From NCBI GenBank assembly GCA_964019335.1, contig OZ025694.1, positions 310,001-374,000 on the forward strand: DNA of 64,000 nt, in the 5' to 3' direction. This document shows, in pieces, positions 48,154 through 58,296 of the stretch; within the stretch, counting starts at the first letter, position 1; each line of letters begins with the position of its first letter. Origin of the DNA: Diplonema japonicum (taxonomy: Eukaryota > Euglenozoa > Diplonemea > Diplonemida > Diplonemidae). The position numbers were made by a program, and so were the translations under genes. The notes beneath the pieces are model-generated. The model was not told the origin of the DNA. It saw only the letters and a program-made list of their open reading frames with translations, and made no database searches.

Positions 48154-50865
48154 ATGTGTGGAGTAGTAAAAGACAAAGGCTATGAACAAATGGTGCACAA
48201 CGCCATGGAGCAGGTAAAGAAGGTCCTGTCAGTTGAAAGGACCCCGAAGCTCCCTGAGGAGGTACATCATAAGTACGATGACAAATTCGCATTGGCAGAG
48301 TTCTTGGTAGAAGCGGCGGTCCCTGCTCAGTTACATTGCCTGGAGATCCTGGGTCTAGGCAAGGACGGCCTGAGCAAGGCGAGGGAAAAGTGCTGCGAGC
48401 AAAAAAAAACAGTAACACTCCGCTTCACATCAGAGGAACGGTGCACTTTTATAAAAGAAGAGACCAAAACTGTAAGTAACCCGACAAAAAATGTCACAGA
48501 AGTGGGCATAGGTGCTACTATCAAGAGAATCACCTCCAAGTCCACCATGAAGGTCACCACGTGGCACTGGAACTTCGAGGTAGCCTATCAATGCTTCGCT
48601 TACTTTGGGACGGATCCAAATGACAAGGTAGACATTTTTTCAAGAAACACGTCGCTCACGTTGGAAATGCCGTCGTCGTCCCGTCCCCGTCCTGCCCACC
48701 ACCTCACAACCCCGATCGATGTCAATGTGAACTGGCTGTTCACAAACCTTTCACCTGATCTAACCTTTGTGTTCAGTATTGACAGATCTGTTGACACCTG
48801 CCGCACACCAAGACGCAATGTTGACATCGAATCCGCATTATCGCATTTCCGTCTCCTGTCGCATTGGTCTCAAGGGGTGAACGATTACTTCCTCCACAAT
48901 GTTTTTCGGCTCGAATCAAAACACGGGATGGACCTCAACATGCTGAACACTGTTTCGTTACTGAACCCTGTCCTTCCCCTCATGGAGAGGCAGCCTGTCG
49001 ATCAGAGGAAGAACAGCGCTATCAAATCCAGCGCCGTCACGGAAGGGGGCATCCTCACTATTAGGGTTTCCCGCCGTGCTATTGAAACTGAAACAGTTGT
49101 GCTGTCTCCCGACGATTTGAATAATCTCCTCGGCGAACAGAAACGGGCCATCACGGAAAAGCTTGCCGACGTCGCGAAATGTTACCCAGCTTCATCATCT
49201 GACACAGGCATCGTGACCGCCCTCGAGGGTACCATCTGCATCGTCGCACAGTACATTTCAACCATTTACAGTTATTTCTCCGGCGGTATCGACTATCTTG
49301 AAGAGCTTCTCAGAAAACAGCTCATTTCCGCGATTGGGAAGATTGTTACATCCTCCGATTTCACAAAGTACATGGAGTACCACAACAGAAAGCTGTTCAA
49401 GGAGCAGTATCAACCTAGCATGTTCAGCTACGCCGTGAGAAGGGAGGGCTACCACCCCGATGGTGTCCTTTCCATCGAAGCGGCACTAGACGACGGCAGC
49501 ATGATGAAGGAGATCAACACCATCGCCAGCGTCGGGGAGGCTTCCATGAAGTTCGACATCAACGCAGCGTGTCAGGTTAGGTTCACGGGGAAGAGGTACC
49601 TTCACTCCTACGTGTGCAACCAGTTTTCAAACGACCTATCGGTACAACTGCATCTCAAAGCCCGCGCGACACAGTTTTGCTCGTTCGTCTTAGTACTCGG
49701 CCGGATAGGATCCAACGAGCTGTTCCTCCCTTCCCACGCTGTTCTTGTTAAAAACAAGGATGAGCTAGACATCCCTCTCATGCTGGAGACGATTCCTACC
49801 AAGAAAGAGTTCGAAAAGGCTATTAAGTCGATCTCTCCGGAAATGCAGCGATTCGCGACAGCATACCGTGCCATGCAGATGGAGGCGACCCTCTTCGGTG
49901 TTGCTGTGTTCCAGGTCAAGCCGCAGATGGAGAAGGTGCTCAACCTCCCCGACGAGTCCCTCACAAAGGAGATTCAACTAAGCCTGGACCTGACCGAGCT
50001 CCTCGTGAAGTACCAAATCCCATCCGACCTATTGTCATTCCAACAGAACTACGGCGACGCGGAAAAAGACACCACAGAGAAAGTAGGATGCGTCAAGACA
50101 TATGCAGAGAACATGAAAGAGATGCTCCGTGAAGTGAAGAAGAGTCAGATTGACAATGTGGCTCAACAGCTGTCAAGGAATTCGTCGATCGTCACACCGG
50201 AGATGGAGCAGGAGTGCTGCCAGCGCTACATGTCAGAAGATGAGGACATGGGTATGGATGAAGAATGCTTTTCTGCAGGCATGGAGCTGCAGGCGGACGT
50301 GGAAGAAGAGTGCTGCCTTGATGAGGACTGCAGTGAGAGTCTTGCAGAGCAAGAAGAAATGGAAGTTCAGAGCCAGGACGCGAGCCCCGAAAAAGAAACG
50401 ACTCCCACAGAAAGAGAGGAAGTACCGTCAACTTCTTTAGACATCATTGCCGTCCCTCACAAGATGGAGGAAGGTATCGCTGCTTTGGGTGAGGCTGCTA
50501 GTCTGCGCCCCACGATTATCCACCTCTCAGAGGAATGGCAGCGACTACGCCAAGGTGGGCTTCTTGCCAAGCCGCGTATGCAGAATTTAGACACCGACGA
50601 CATGAGGGAGGAAAAGTCCAGCGCGTTTGACCTTATTGAGTCCCTTACAAAATCCGGCCTCCTCTCTTTTGACAATGTCGATATGCATGTGGTGGTGGCC
50701 AGCACGCACTGCTTCGACCTTACAGTTATGGACACGCTTGTCATCGACAATGTTAACCCCATTGAAAAGGTCCAGCAAGCTACCCTTGTGCTTGCTTCCG
50801 TCGTGCACGGCAAGAATGAGGCTGAGCTGGTTGAACATGCAGAGAAGCTGATCCAGAAGAATTAA
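48154..50865 (+). CDS. Large conserved cytosolic protein of unknown function
   Basis: A 903-residue protein starting MCGVVKDKGYEQ. An in-frame ATG at 48073 lies in the poly(T) tract and would sit before the splice acceptor, so it is rejected. No signal peptide or membrane helix is seen. Conserved-looking segments are LRFTSEERCTFIKEE (about 112-126), YAVRREGYHPDGVLSIE, FATAYRAMQMEATLFGV, LTELLVKYQIPSDLLSF (around 610-630) and a C-terminal block FDLIESLTKSGLLSFDNVD ... DNVNPIEKVQQATLVLAS. From memory, similar combinations occur in large uncharacterised proteins of diatoms and other protists; I cannot name a family. An acidic Cys-containing linker (about 685-760: QECCQRYM, EECCLDEDC) separates the body from the C-terminal block. 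Confidence 0.8.
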   Translation: MCGVVKDKGYEQMVHNAMEQVKKVLSVERTPKLPEEVHHKYDDKFALAEFLVEAAVPAQLHCLEILGLGKDGLSKAREKCCEQKKTVTLRFTSEERCTFIKEETKTVSNPTKNVTEVGIGATIKRITSKSTMKVTTWHWNFEVAYQCFAYFGTDPNDKVDIFSRNTSLTLEMPSSSRPRPAHHLTTPIDVNVNWLFTNLSPDLTFVFSIDRSVDTCRTPRRNVDIESALSHFRLLSHWSQGVNDYFLHNVFRLESKHGMDLNMLNTVSLLNPVLPLMERQPVDQRKNSAIKSSAVTEGGILTIRVSRRAIETETVVLSPDDLNNLLGEQKRAITEKLADVAKCYPASSSDTGIVTALEGTICIVAQYISTIYSYFSGGIDYLEELLRKQLISAIGKIVTSSDFTKYMEYHNRKLFKEQYQPSMFSYAVRREGYHPDGVLSIEAALDDGSMMKEINTIASVGEASMKFDINAACQVRFTGKRYLHSYVCNQFSNDLSVQLHLKARATQFCSFVLVLGRIGSNELFLPSHAVLVKNKDELDIPLMLETIPTKKEFEKAIKSISPEMQRFATAYRAMQMEATLFGVAVFQVKPQMEKVLNLPDESLTKEIQLSLDLTELLVKYQIPSDLLSFQQNYGDAEKDTTEKVGCVKTYAENMKEMLREVKKSQIDNVAQQLSRNSSIVTPEMEQECCQRYMSEDEDMGMDEECFSAGMELQADVEEECCLDEDCSESLAEQEEMEVQSQDASPEKETTPTEREEVPSTSLDIIAVPHKMEEGIAALGEAASLRPTIIHLSEEWQRLRQGGLLAKPRMQNLDTDDMREEKSSAFDLIESLTKSGLLSFDNVDMHVVVASTHCFDLTVMDTLVIDNVNPIEKVQQATLVLASVVHGKNEAELVEHAEKLIQKN

Positions 50866-51459
50866 AGAATTAAAAAAAAAAAAAAGGAAGAGAGTGTTGT
50901 TACTTTGTCTAGCCCCTTTATTTTATTTTTGCCAACGTTGGAATAACAAAGTGTGTGGGGGTGGTGGTGGGGGGTATTAAAATGCAGCAAAAAAAATAAA
51001 AATGAGACAACGAGAAAAAAAAAAAAAAAAAGCAGATTTACAAAACCATTTCTTTTATCCCCTAACCTTTTTCTTTTTATCTTCTGTGAGTCTATGCTTT
51101 TTTTTTCTTCTTCTTTTTTTTTCTGACATTATGATATTTTGTCAGCACTTCGTCAACAATGGGGCGCGGGGCTGATGTTGAAACGTTTTTTTTAAAAGAA
51201 AATACACACACACACACACACACATAAGAAGAAGAAGAAAAAAAAGAAATCTTTCACTTTCCCTTGCCTCTTTTTTCACCCTCCTTTTTCTTCTCCCCTC
51301 CCCGGTTGATTTCCTCTCGATTTTATTTCCCCCCCCCTTTCTTTTTTATTATTGAAACAAAACAAACAAAACAAAAAAAAAAGAAAAGAAAACCCCAAAA
51401 AAAAAGGCGGTTGGTGGTGGTGGTGGTGGTGGGGGGAGAGAGGCGGCGGAGGAGCCCTA

Positions 51460-51497
<38 letters not shown>

Positions 51498-51500
51498 ACA
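50866..51500. other. Spacer and 5' leader of permease gene
   Basis: Holds a CA microsatellite (about 51205-51223), a GGT-rich stretch and a long A run up to the ATG at 51501. No gene. Confidence 0.6.
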
Positions 51501-52616
51501 ATGTACGTACCGACGGAAACGGAAGGTCTCATCCTTGCCTTCGTGTCTATGGTGTGTTGGGGAAGCTGGAGCAATCTGTTAAAGGTAGCCGATGGGGTGA
51601 GATTTGAAATATTCTACATCGATTTCTGCATAGGCATGTTGCTGTGCAGCATCTTAGCGGCCGCATCCTTTGGAGAGATCGACCTGGGCGAGGGCGACGG
51701 CAGCGCAGCAGACCTGAACCACACGATAAAGGTAATGTCAGAAGAACTCCCAGGAGACGGCGAAAAAATCCTTTGGGCCACCATATCAGGTGCAGTGTTC
51801 AACCTCTCAAATATACTCTTAGTCAACGGCATTACAATCTCAGGCATGGTGGTCGCATTTCCTTTGGGAGTAGGCACCGCTCTCGTCCTAGGAACCATCT
51901 TGACATACATAACCGACACTGAAGGAAACCCTTTTATGCTGTTTAGCGGGGTCGCCTTGGGGTTCCTAGCAGTCTGCGCCGTATCTCTCACATACCGTTC
52001 AAAGGAAAAAGACCACATGATAGAAAGGCTTCAAAACGGGGAGAAGTACGCGAGCATGGAGTCCGACGACACAGAAGATACAGTTCTCACCAAATCGCCC
52101 AGTCCTGTGGGGGTTGCAAAACCGGTCAGCAACCGTAAAGCAATTGCAGTATGCCTTATTAGCGGGGTTTTAATGGGTTGCTGGGCACCCCTAATCGTAC
52201 AAGCGCAGGAGGGATCAAACGGGCTCAGTCCTTACGGCGCGTTGGTGTGGTTTCAAGTCGGGGTTCTTTTCAGCATGTTTATTTTCTTAACTCCATTAAT
52301 GCGCAGGCCTTTAACCAACGATCCTCCTGTGTGGTGGTCTGCATACACTGGGACGGGATCTTGCACAACACATACCCTTGGGCTTCTTTCTGGGATTATA
52401 TGGCATGTTGGCACAACGTGCAACATTCTTGGTGGGTCTGTGTTGGGGTTTGCGATTTCCTATGCTATTGGACAGTCGGCCCCTATGGTAGCCTCGTTGT
52501 GGGGGCTGCTCGTGTGGAAGGAGTTTACGAAGACATCGTTTTGTACTAGAGTGGGGTTGGTGTCTGTCTTTGCGCTGTACGCTGGTGCGATTACTCTTAT
52601 CGCGCTCAGCAAATGA
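51501..52616 (+). CDS. DMT-superfamily permease (sugar/ureide-type)
   Basis: A 371-residue protein with about ten hydrophobic helices. The start is set at MYVPTETEGLIL, after the A run; the upstream part of the open frame is Lys/Phe homopolymer translation. The first helix contains FVSMVCWGSWSNLLKVADG, followed by FEIFYIDFCIGMLL. This is typical, as I recall, of drug/metabolite-transporter members related to glucose/ribose porters and ureide permeases. A hydrophilic loop of about 50 residues (around 170-220, with ESDDTED) splits the two halves, as in ten-helix DMT proteins. Localisation and substrate are unknown. Confidence 0.75.
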   Translation: MYVPTETEGLILAFVSMVCWGSWSNLLKVADGVRFEIFYIDFCIGMLLCSILAAASFGEIDLGEGDGSAADLNHTIKVMSEELPGDGEKILWATISGAVFNLSNILLVNGITISGMVVAFPLGVGTALVLGTILTYITDTEGNPFMLFSGVALGFLAVCAVSLTYRSKEKDHMIERLQNGEKYASMESDDTEDTVLTKSPSPVGVAKPVSNRKAIAVCLISGVLMGCWAPLIVQAQEGSNGLSPYGALVWFQVGVLFSMFIFLTPLMRRPLTNDPPVWWSAYTGTGSCTTHTLGLLSGIIWHVGTTCNILGGSVLGFAISYAIGQSAPMVASLWGLLVWKEFTKTSFCTRVGLVSVFALYAGAITLIALSK

Positions 52617-53241
52617 AGAAATAAAAAAAAAAAAAGAAAAAAAGAAGTTCAGAATTATAGATGGTTTCAATCGATGTTTTTTTTTTTTCGTTAATAGGGG
52701 GTGTAATAAATTAAGTTTTCTTTCTTTGTCTTGTGGTACTCGCGTGCATTTGTGTACTTTTGCGACACCCCCCAAAAAAAAAATAAAAAGGACTGTTCTT
52801 GAGGGAGAGGGGAGGAAGAGGTCTTTTTTTTTTTTTTCGAAGTGTGATAAACCTTGGACAAAATCACAAAGCAATCTCTTTATTAGGTAAATAGATTTGT
52901 GTACAAAAAAAGAAAATAGGAGAGGACCCTAACTAAAATAGGAGCACCGAGCAATAGGTCTATACAAATTAATACAAACGTTAAAAAAAAAGAAAAAAGC
53001 CGAGTACCTAATAACCTCACAGTTTTTTTTATATTTCGTCTTTTTTTTTTTTTTTTTTTCTGCCGAGAGAGGGGGAGGGGCAAGAGCAAACCCGCAAACC
53101 TTCCCCTCTCCTTAACATGGTTCAATTTTTTGTTTTATTTTTTTTTCTCCTTTTCTTTCCCCCCCCCCATACCCATCAGACCTTTTTTTTTTCCCACCCC
53201 TCTTTTTTTTTTGCTGCCCCCCATTATTATTAGGAAAGAAA
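52617..53241. other. Spacer before peptidase gene
   Basis: Contains a weak remnant related to dispersed repeat family 1 (CTCTTTATTAGGTAAATAG, about 52876-52894). A C/T-rich tract (53140-53220) ends with AG at 53232-53233, only 8 bases before the ATG at 53242. No gene. Confidence 0.5.
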
Positions 53242-55173
53242 ATGCTGAATGGGTTAAAACAATGTAGTAAATTGCGACGAATGGCAACGTCGCTTGCGGT
53301 GGACAACCGTTCGTGCGAAAAGTATTTCATGATGATGGATGAATTGCGGTTTTTGTACTCGCCGCACGGTCTTAAGGACAGGGCGGGGTTGTGTATCGAC
53401 GTGACTGAGGAGCTGTTCGAGGTTTTGTTTTCGAGCAACAATGCGGCAGAGGGCCTGAACATAATAGACTCTATTAACAACACAATGTGCCTTTTGCTCG
53501 ACCCCGCAGAGGCTGTGAGAAACGTTCACCCATGTTCAATTTACAGAGGAACAGCGAGTTCCGCTTTTCAAACGGTTTACTCCGCTCTGTCTGAGATAAA
53601 TACGTCTAGGCGGCTTTACAACGTCATCGCAGATATCACCAAAGAGAGCAGTTTTGCAACGCTCTCTCCGATTCAAAAACAAAACGCGACGCTGCTTCGT
53701 GCAGAGATGGACGGGTCAGGAGCTTACCTCGATCAGGCATCTAGGTCACGCATCGCTTATTTATCAGCCGAGCAAGAACGGCTTTCCCACGACCTCACCA
53801 CCGCAAGTGAAGACGAAAATGATGTTTTGAATAATCTTCTTGACACCCGCCACAGTTTGGCTGCCACGTTGGGCCGGGAGTCCTACGCCTCGTGGGTTAT
53901 GGAGAACACACTCGTCGGGACGCCTCAGAACGCCTGGAAGTTTCTCAATAAGCTTTCCGAGGTCCACCGTCAAAAAGCGGAAAACGAGCTTAAACTCCTC
54001 ATCTCGTTGAAAAGCAAGGTCTTTAACAAACCGAACGCTTCCACCATCACCGACTACGAGCACAAAGAACTGGCTAACATCTACAAAACGCGGAAGTACG
54101 GCGCTGTTTTGAACAAACTGTCAGAATACTTATCGGTGGGCAATGCGTGGAGAGGCCTGCAACACTTGTGCAAGAAACTTTTCGACATTACAATGAAACC
54201 CGAAGTATGCATGGAGGAATGGGAGCGGTACCACCCGTCAGTTCAGAAATATGTACTGTACGAATCAAACGGTGCAGTGTTAGGGACAATCTACGCTGAT
54301 CTTCTGCAACGCCCCGACAAAATGCAAGGAGCAGGACACTTCACCATCCAGCTCGGGACAACACTGCACACCGATGTTCTGGACGAAATCGAAGTTGCAT
54401 ACCCAAGCGGGGGGCAGCAAAAACCAATTGTCATCTTTACCTGCAACGCGAAGGGCGGCGAAGGAAACATGGAATGGGAGTCGGTTCTGTTATCACCAGA
54501 CGAGCTTGCTACGCTCTTTCACGAATTCGGACATGCTTTGCACACTCTTTTCGGCCAACAGGAATACCAGAATCTATGCGGTACAAGGTCGAGCTTGGAC
54601 TTCGTCGAGATATTCTCACAAATGTTTGAGTACTTCGCACGGGACCACAGGGTGCTTCAAGAGTTCGCATGGCACCACAAAACAGGCGAGCCGATCCCTT
54701 CCGATCTCGTTGGACAGCTTAGGGAATCGGAAGATTGTTTCAAAGGCCTCGACACAGTTGACCAGCTTATCCTGTCCGGCGCTGACTTATCCTTCCACGG
54801 CCCTCGTCCTATGACGTTTACAACCCTTTCCGGTGATTCAGAAATTTGTACTCCTGAATCGGTTATACCCAGTTTGCTGCAACACCATACTCCTATCAAT
54901 GCAACGCTCAACGCGCTCAGGCAGTCCTACTCCGTGCAGCACATGAGTAACTACCCTGCTGCGTATTATTCGTATGCTTACTCGAAGGTCATTGCGGCGT
55001 CGCTGTGGGCGAAGCATTTCGAGGAGAACCCGTGGTGTGCAGAGGGGGGCAGGGCAGTCCGCACGTTAATGGGCCTCGGTGCGTCGATGAAGCCAAAAGA
55101 CATGCTTGCTACTGCTTTAAGCGAAACCGACGCATGCGAGATGTTAAACAACTTGGATTTGAGGTTGATGTAG
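53242..55173 (+). CDS. Mitochondrial intermediate peptidase-like M3 metallopeptidase
   Basis: A 643-residue zinc endopeptidase of family M3. In the mitochondrion this enzyme trims an octapeptide from imported precursors already cut by the processing peptidase. The zinc site is HEFGH (427-431, catalytic E428), with the third ligand E456 in SLDFVEIFSQ, 29 residues after the first His as in the family. GTRSSLDFVE and FARDHRVLQEFAWHHKTGEP favour the mitochondrial intermediate peptidase branch over oligopeptidase A or thimet oligopeptidase. The C-terminal substrate-binding loop is represented by NYPAAYYSYAYSKVIAASLW. The N-terminus (MLNGLKQCSKLRRMATSL) is basic with no acidic residues and could be a short presequence. 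The next gene starts 128 bp downstream. Confidence 0.9.
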   Translation: MLNGLKQCSKLRRMATSLAVDNRSCEKYFMMMDELRFLYSPHGLKDRAGLCIDVTEELFEVLFSSNNAAEGLNIIDSINNTMCLLLDPAEAVRNVHPCSIYRGTASSAFQTVYSALSEINTSRRLYNVIADITKESSFATLSPIQKQNATLLRAEMDGSGAYLDQASRSRIAYLSAEQERLSHDLTTASEDENDVLNNLLDTRHSLAATLGRESYASWVMENTLVGTPQNAWKFLNKLSEVHRQKAENELKLLISLKSKVFNKPNASTITDYEHKELANIYKTRKYGAVLNKLSEYLSVGNAWRGLQHLCKKLFDITMKPEVCMEEWERYHPSVQKYVLYESNGAVLGTIYADLLQRPDKMQGAGHFTIQLGTTLHTDVLDEIEVAYPSGGQQKPIVIFTCNAKGGEGNMEWESVLLSPDELATLFHEFGHALHTLFGQQEYQNLCGTRSSLDFVEIFSQMFEYFARDHRVLQEFAWHHKTGEPIPSDLVGQLRESEDCFKGLDTVDQLILSGADLSFHGPRPMTFTTLSGDSEICTPESVIPSLLQHHTPINATLNALRQSYSVQHMSNYPAAYYSYAYSKVIAASLWAKHFEENPWCAEGGRAVRTLMGLGASMKPKDMLATALSETDACEMLNNLDLRLM

Positions 55174-55301
55174 GCTTTTTATATTCTCTCTTTTTTTAAT
55201 ACCTCGTTTCATCAAAAAAAAAAAAAAAACAAGGAGGGAGGGAGGGTGGGGACGGGGGGGAGGGTGGGGTGTGAGGGTGGACACACCTTTTTCATTGTTA
55301 A

Positions 55302-58211
55302 ATGCGGGCCGCGACCCTCGCAGTCCTTACATGGTGCCTCCACATCACCACGTCTGAGACCATGACGATCAGAACCATCACGGCAATAGAAGGATCGCCC
55401 TTGGAAGGCGTTGTAAGCGACGAGTGCGACGCCAACCCCTCAGCATGCCGAAGCGGCTATTTAGGAATCTACGCATGGATGCAACACCTCCAAAGCTTCC
55501 CTAATATACACGTTGTAAAGATAATGGCTGTTGATGAACTCTCAAGCCTTGTGACGTACTACCCCGAGAGATGGATCGTCAATTGCAAATGCTGGGAACG
55601 AATTGGGATCGACTTCGGGGTGACCACTACTTCAGGTTTGGTGACATCGAGGTATCGTGATGATGTGGTGGATTTTCTGAAGTTCTCGAATAGCAGGAGC
55701 GTTCCGGTTGTGTCTTCTAACCTAGACGAAAACTCGTTTTTCTACATGTCGGGGTACACGGAAAGGTTTTACACCAAGAAGGTCGGAAACACAACGGTGG
55801 GATACATCGTGTTGTTCGGCGACAAGCACTACATACCGACGCTGAAGTACCCAGTGGTGATGCCAACGCTTGTTCAAAGACTTCGAGATGACGAACACGC
55901 AGATTTAATCATCGCCCTATGTGTAGGATACGATGTCCTGTACGCAGACGCTGCATCTCTCAGCGAGTACGCTATCGACGTTGTTCTTCTCCCTGCATTG
56001 AACCCGCGCGTCAACCAGATATCCATAGAGACACCTACGGGAAAAACAGTCCTTCTCCCACGGCTCTACGACAGCGACATTCACAGAACTAACTATCTAC
56101 AGTACATAGACGCCGTGAAGAACACCGATGGGACATGGGGTTTTGATGTCTTCCCTGTTCGTATGGATGATAAGGGTATGCCTATCCTGCAAGATGAATA
56201 CGAAGACGAGCACGCTTGGTTTCAAGGTATTCGAAATGAATCGCGGCTCAGCAACAAAGTTCTGACCTACGCGGAGCAAGGTGTGTACGCACCAAGAGGC
56301 CGATGCTTCGCCGAAGAATGCACGCTGGGCAACCTCATCACCGACGTTGCAAAGGAACGTTTTGAAAGCGGTGTCGACGTTGCGTTGATCAACGGTGGGG
56401 CGTTTCTATCGGAGCTCGGCTGGACAGAGGCACAGACGGTTCGCAGGGACGACTTGGAAAAGGTCTTTCCTTATGCAAACTTGCTGTGCGAATTCTACAC
56501 AACCGGAACCGGGCTCTTCAACATGATTGAACACGGGCTGGCGATTCCGTACATCCCGGGCAACGGTGTGGCACGCGGACCGTTTCTACAGGTCAGCGGC
56601 GCGGAGATTCAGTACAATACAAACCTTTCCGTGGGCCACCGTGTGATATCGATCACCATTAACGGAAAGCCCATCACGCGGCAGAAGCGGTACAGGGTCG
56701 GGTCAATCCAGTTCATATGCGAAGGCGGCGACGATTACAACAAGGTAGAGGGTTTCACGATGGAAAACATCACATACCTGGCGCAGGATGTAACAAGCGC
56801 GGTCGCAGATTATCTGATCAGCCACAACCCGTACAATGCGGGCACGCTGAGTCAAGTCCCAGTGACCCGGTTGAAACCCACATCGTCAACCACCTCTTTG
56901 AACCTTGTTTCCCTCATCGCGTCAAACTGCACACAGAACCAACGGTACGTTTCAGCATGGAAGGACTGCGAAGAATGCCCTGCAGGAACATGGCACCCCG
57001 AACCCGGTGAAGACCAATGCATAGAACACACTTCAGCAAGCACCATTCAACTTGGAATCGTGTTGGGCGTGACATTATCAAGCTTAGTGTTGATCGGCGC
57101 GGCGGGGTATTCCATGCTTACCAAGAAGCAACGGCACATCAACAAGCTGTACAACGCGAACAAAGTAGCCGAGGATTGCACGACGGCAATCGCCTCGCTT
57201 CGTCTGGAGGAGCTGGACTACCTGAACAAGATCGAGCACCCGAACGTTCTGCAGCAGTCTTTCCTGGACATAGTGGAGATGTTGAAGGAGTACAGAAATT
57301 ACATGCCGCTTTCGCTTGTAAACAGGCAGATCGACTGCGATAAAGTAAGCCTTGTAGTGGAACCACCACCGACCCCATTGTCAGAAGATTCCGACACTAC
57401 TTGTGACGTAAAGCTAATGGGACCGTTTTCAAACCTACAGCAAGGCTTGCGGAAGAAGCCGGTCACGGTCTTGGTGGTCAACGTTATCGGGTTCAGACAC
57501 GTCATGCAGTCGCCTGAGAAATTACTCGCGACGCACGCTGAGTACATTAAATTCGTTTTGGAAACCATTACAGGGCGTGGTGTTGCTGAACCCTTCAGCG
57601 GGGACAGGCTGATGATCTCGTGGAACACATCAGTAATCAATCCTATGCACAAGGACGCTGCTTGTGAAACGGGAATCGCTTTGCAGACTACGAGCTCCGA
57701 CATCGATTTAAGCGTGGGGATCTCTAGTAGTTCCGCATTGTGTGGAAATATGGGGACAGATGGGATGAAACGGTTCAGCGTGTTGGGAATTTGTCACGCT
57801 TGCAGCCATATTCTTGTCATGCTCAACAAGACATACACTACGAGGCTTCTTGTCGACAGCAGGGTGGAGTTGGGTCTCGGTCATAAGTTTTTCTTTAGAA
57901 TGCAGGACCGATTGTGGTATGAAAAATATGAGCTGACTATTGAGGTTTGGGAGCTTCTCGGGCATAAGAAGACTGACACTAGCGAATGGATGTACCAGGT
58001 GGCGCAGGGCGACCAGCTTGACCCGAACACTCCGTTTAATCAGGCTTGGAAGCATTTTCTCATTGGTGCGTTGAATCTCGCGAAGGTCAAGCTTTCGCAG
58101 TGTAAAGATCGGGAATCACCCAGTTACCACCGGTTGGCAGACCTTGTGCACGATGGTGTTCAGGGGAATAAATATTATGGGAACGACCCTTCTTTGCTGG
58201 CTAGCTTTTGA
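55302..58211 (+). CDS. Receptor-like protein: degenerate 5'-nucleotidase ectodomain plus cyclase-like domain (2)
   Basis: A 969-residue protein with a signal peptide (about 1-18). The ectodomain resembles 5'-nucleotidases: a divergent metallophosphatase-like half without a clear D-x-H or GNH motif, then a better preserved C-terminal half (ECTLGNLITDVA, VDVALINGGAF, FLQVSGAEIQYN, FICEGGDDYNKVEG). A short Cys-rich piece (CEECPAGTWHPEPGEDQC) precedes the membrane helix (about 582-605). Inside, a helical linker with EMLKEYRNYMPLSLV leads to a class III cyclase-like domain (from about 718) in which the first metal Asp is Asn (N727, VNVIGF) and the second is retained (D768, FSGDRLMISW). CGNMGTDGMKRFSVLGICHA lacks the usual catalytic Asn/Arg. 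It shares the linker, cyclase-like domain and C-terminal EWMYQ region with the protein at 40077. It may bind nucleosides or nucleotides outside without hydrolysing them (inference). Confidence 0.75.
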   Translation: MRAATLAVLTWCLHITTSETMTIRTITAIEGSPLEGVVSDECDANPSACRSGYLGIYAWMQHLQSFPNIHVVKIMAVDELSSLVTYYPERWIVNCKCWERIGIDFGVTTTSGLVTSRYRDDVVDFLKFSNSRSVPVVSSNLDENSFFYMSGYTERFYTKKVGNTTVGYIVLFGDKHYIPTLKYPVVMPTLVQRLRDDEHADLIIALCVGYDVLYADAASLSEYAIDVVLLPALNPRVNQISIETPTGKTVLLPRLYDSDIHRTNYLQYIDAVKNTDGTWGFDVFPVRMDDKGMPILQDEYEDEHAWFQGIRNESRLSNKVLTYAEQGVYAPRGRCFAEECTLGNLITDVAKERFESGVDVALINGGAFLSELGWTEAQTVRRDDLEKVFPYANLLCEFYTTGTGLFNMIEHGLAIPYIPGNGVARGPFLQVSGAEIQYNTNLSVGHRVISITINGKPITRQKRYRVGSIQFICEGGDDYNKVEGFTMENITYLAQDVTSAVADYLISHNPYNAGTLSQVPVTRLKPTSSTTSLNLVSLIASNCTQNQRYVSAWKDCEECPAGTWHPEPGEDQCIEHTSASTIQLGIVLGVTLSSLVLIGAAGYSMLTKKQRHINKLYNANKVAEDCTTAIASLRLEELDYLNKIEHPNVLQQSFLDIVEMLKEYRNYMPLSLVNRQIDCDKVSLVVEPPPTPLSEDSDTTCDVKLMGPFSNLQQGLRKKPVTVLVVNVIGFRHVMQSPEKLLATHAEYIKFVLETITGRGVAEPFSGDRLMISWNTSVINPMHKDAACETGIALQTTSSDIDLSVGISSSSALCGNMGTDGMKRFSVLGICHACSHILVMLNKTYTTRLLVDSRVELGLGHKFFFRMQDRLWYEKYELTIEVWELLGHKKTDTSEWMYQVAQGDQLDPNTPFNQAWKHFLIGALNLAKVKLSQCKDRESPSYHRLADLVHDGVQGNKYYGNDPSLLASF

Positions 58212-58264
58212 AAAAAAAAAAAAAAAAAAAAAAAAGAAGGAGGGGGTGAAGAAAAAAAAAAGGA

Positions 58265-58296
<32 letters not shown>

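Noticed and set aside
51264-51500. N-terminal extension of the DMT permease
   Set aside because: The segment translates C/T and A homopolymers into Phe/Pro and Lys runs. The family-like first helix starts right after the ATG at 51501.
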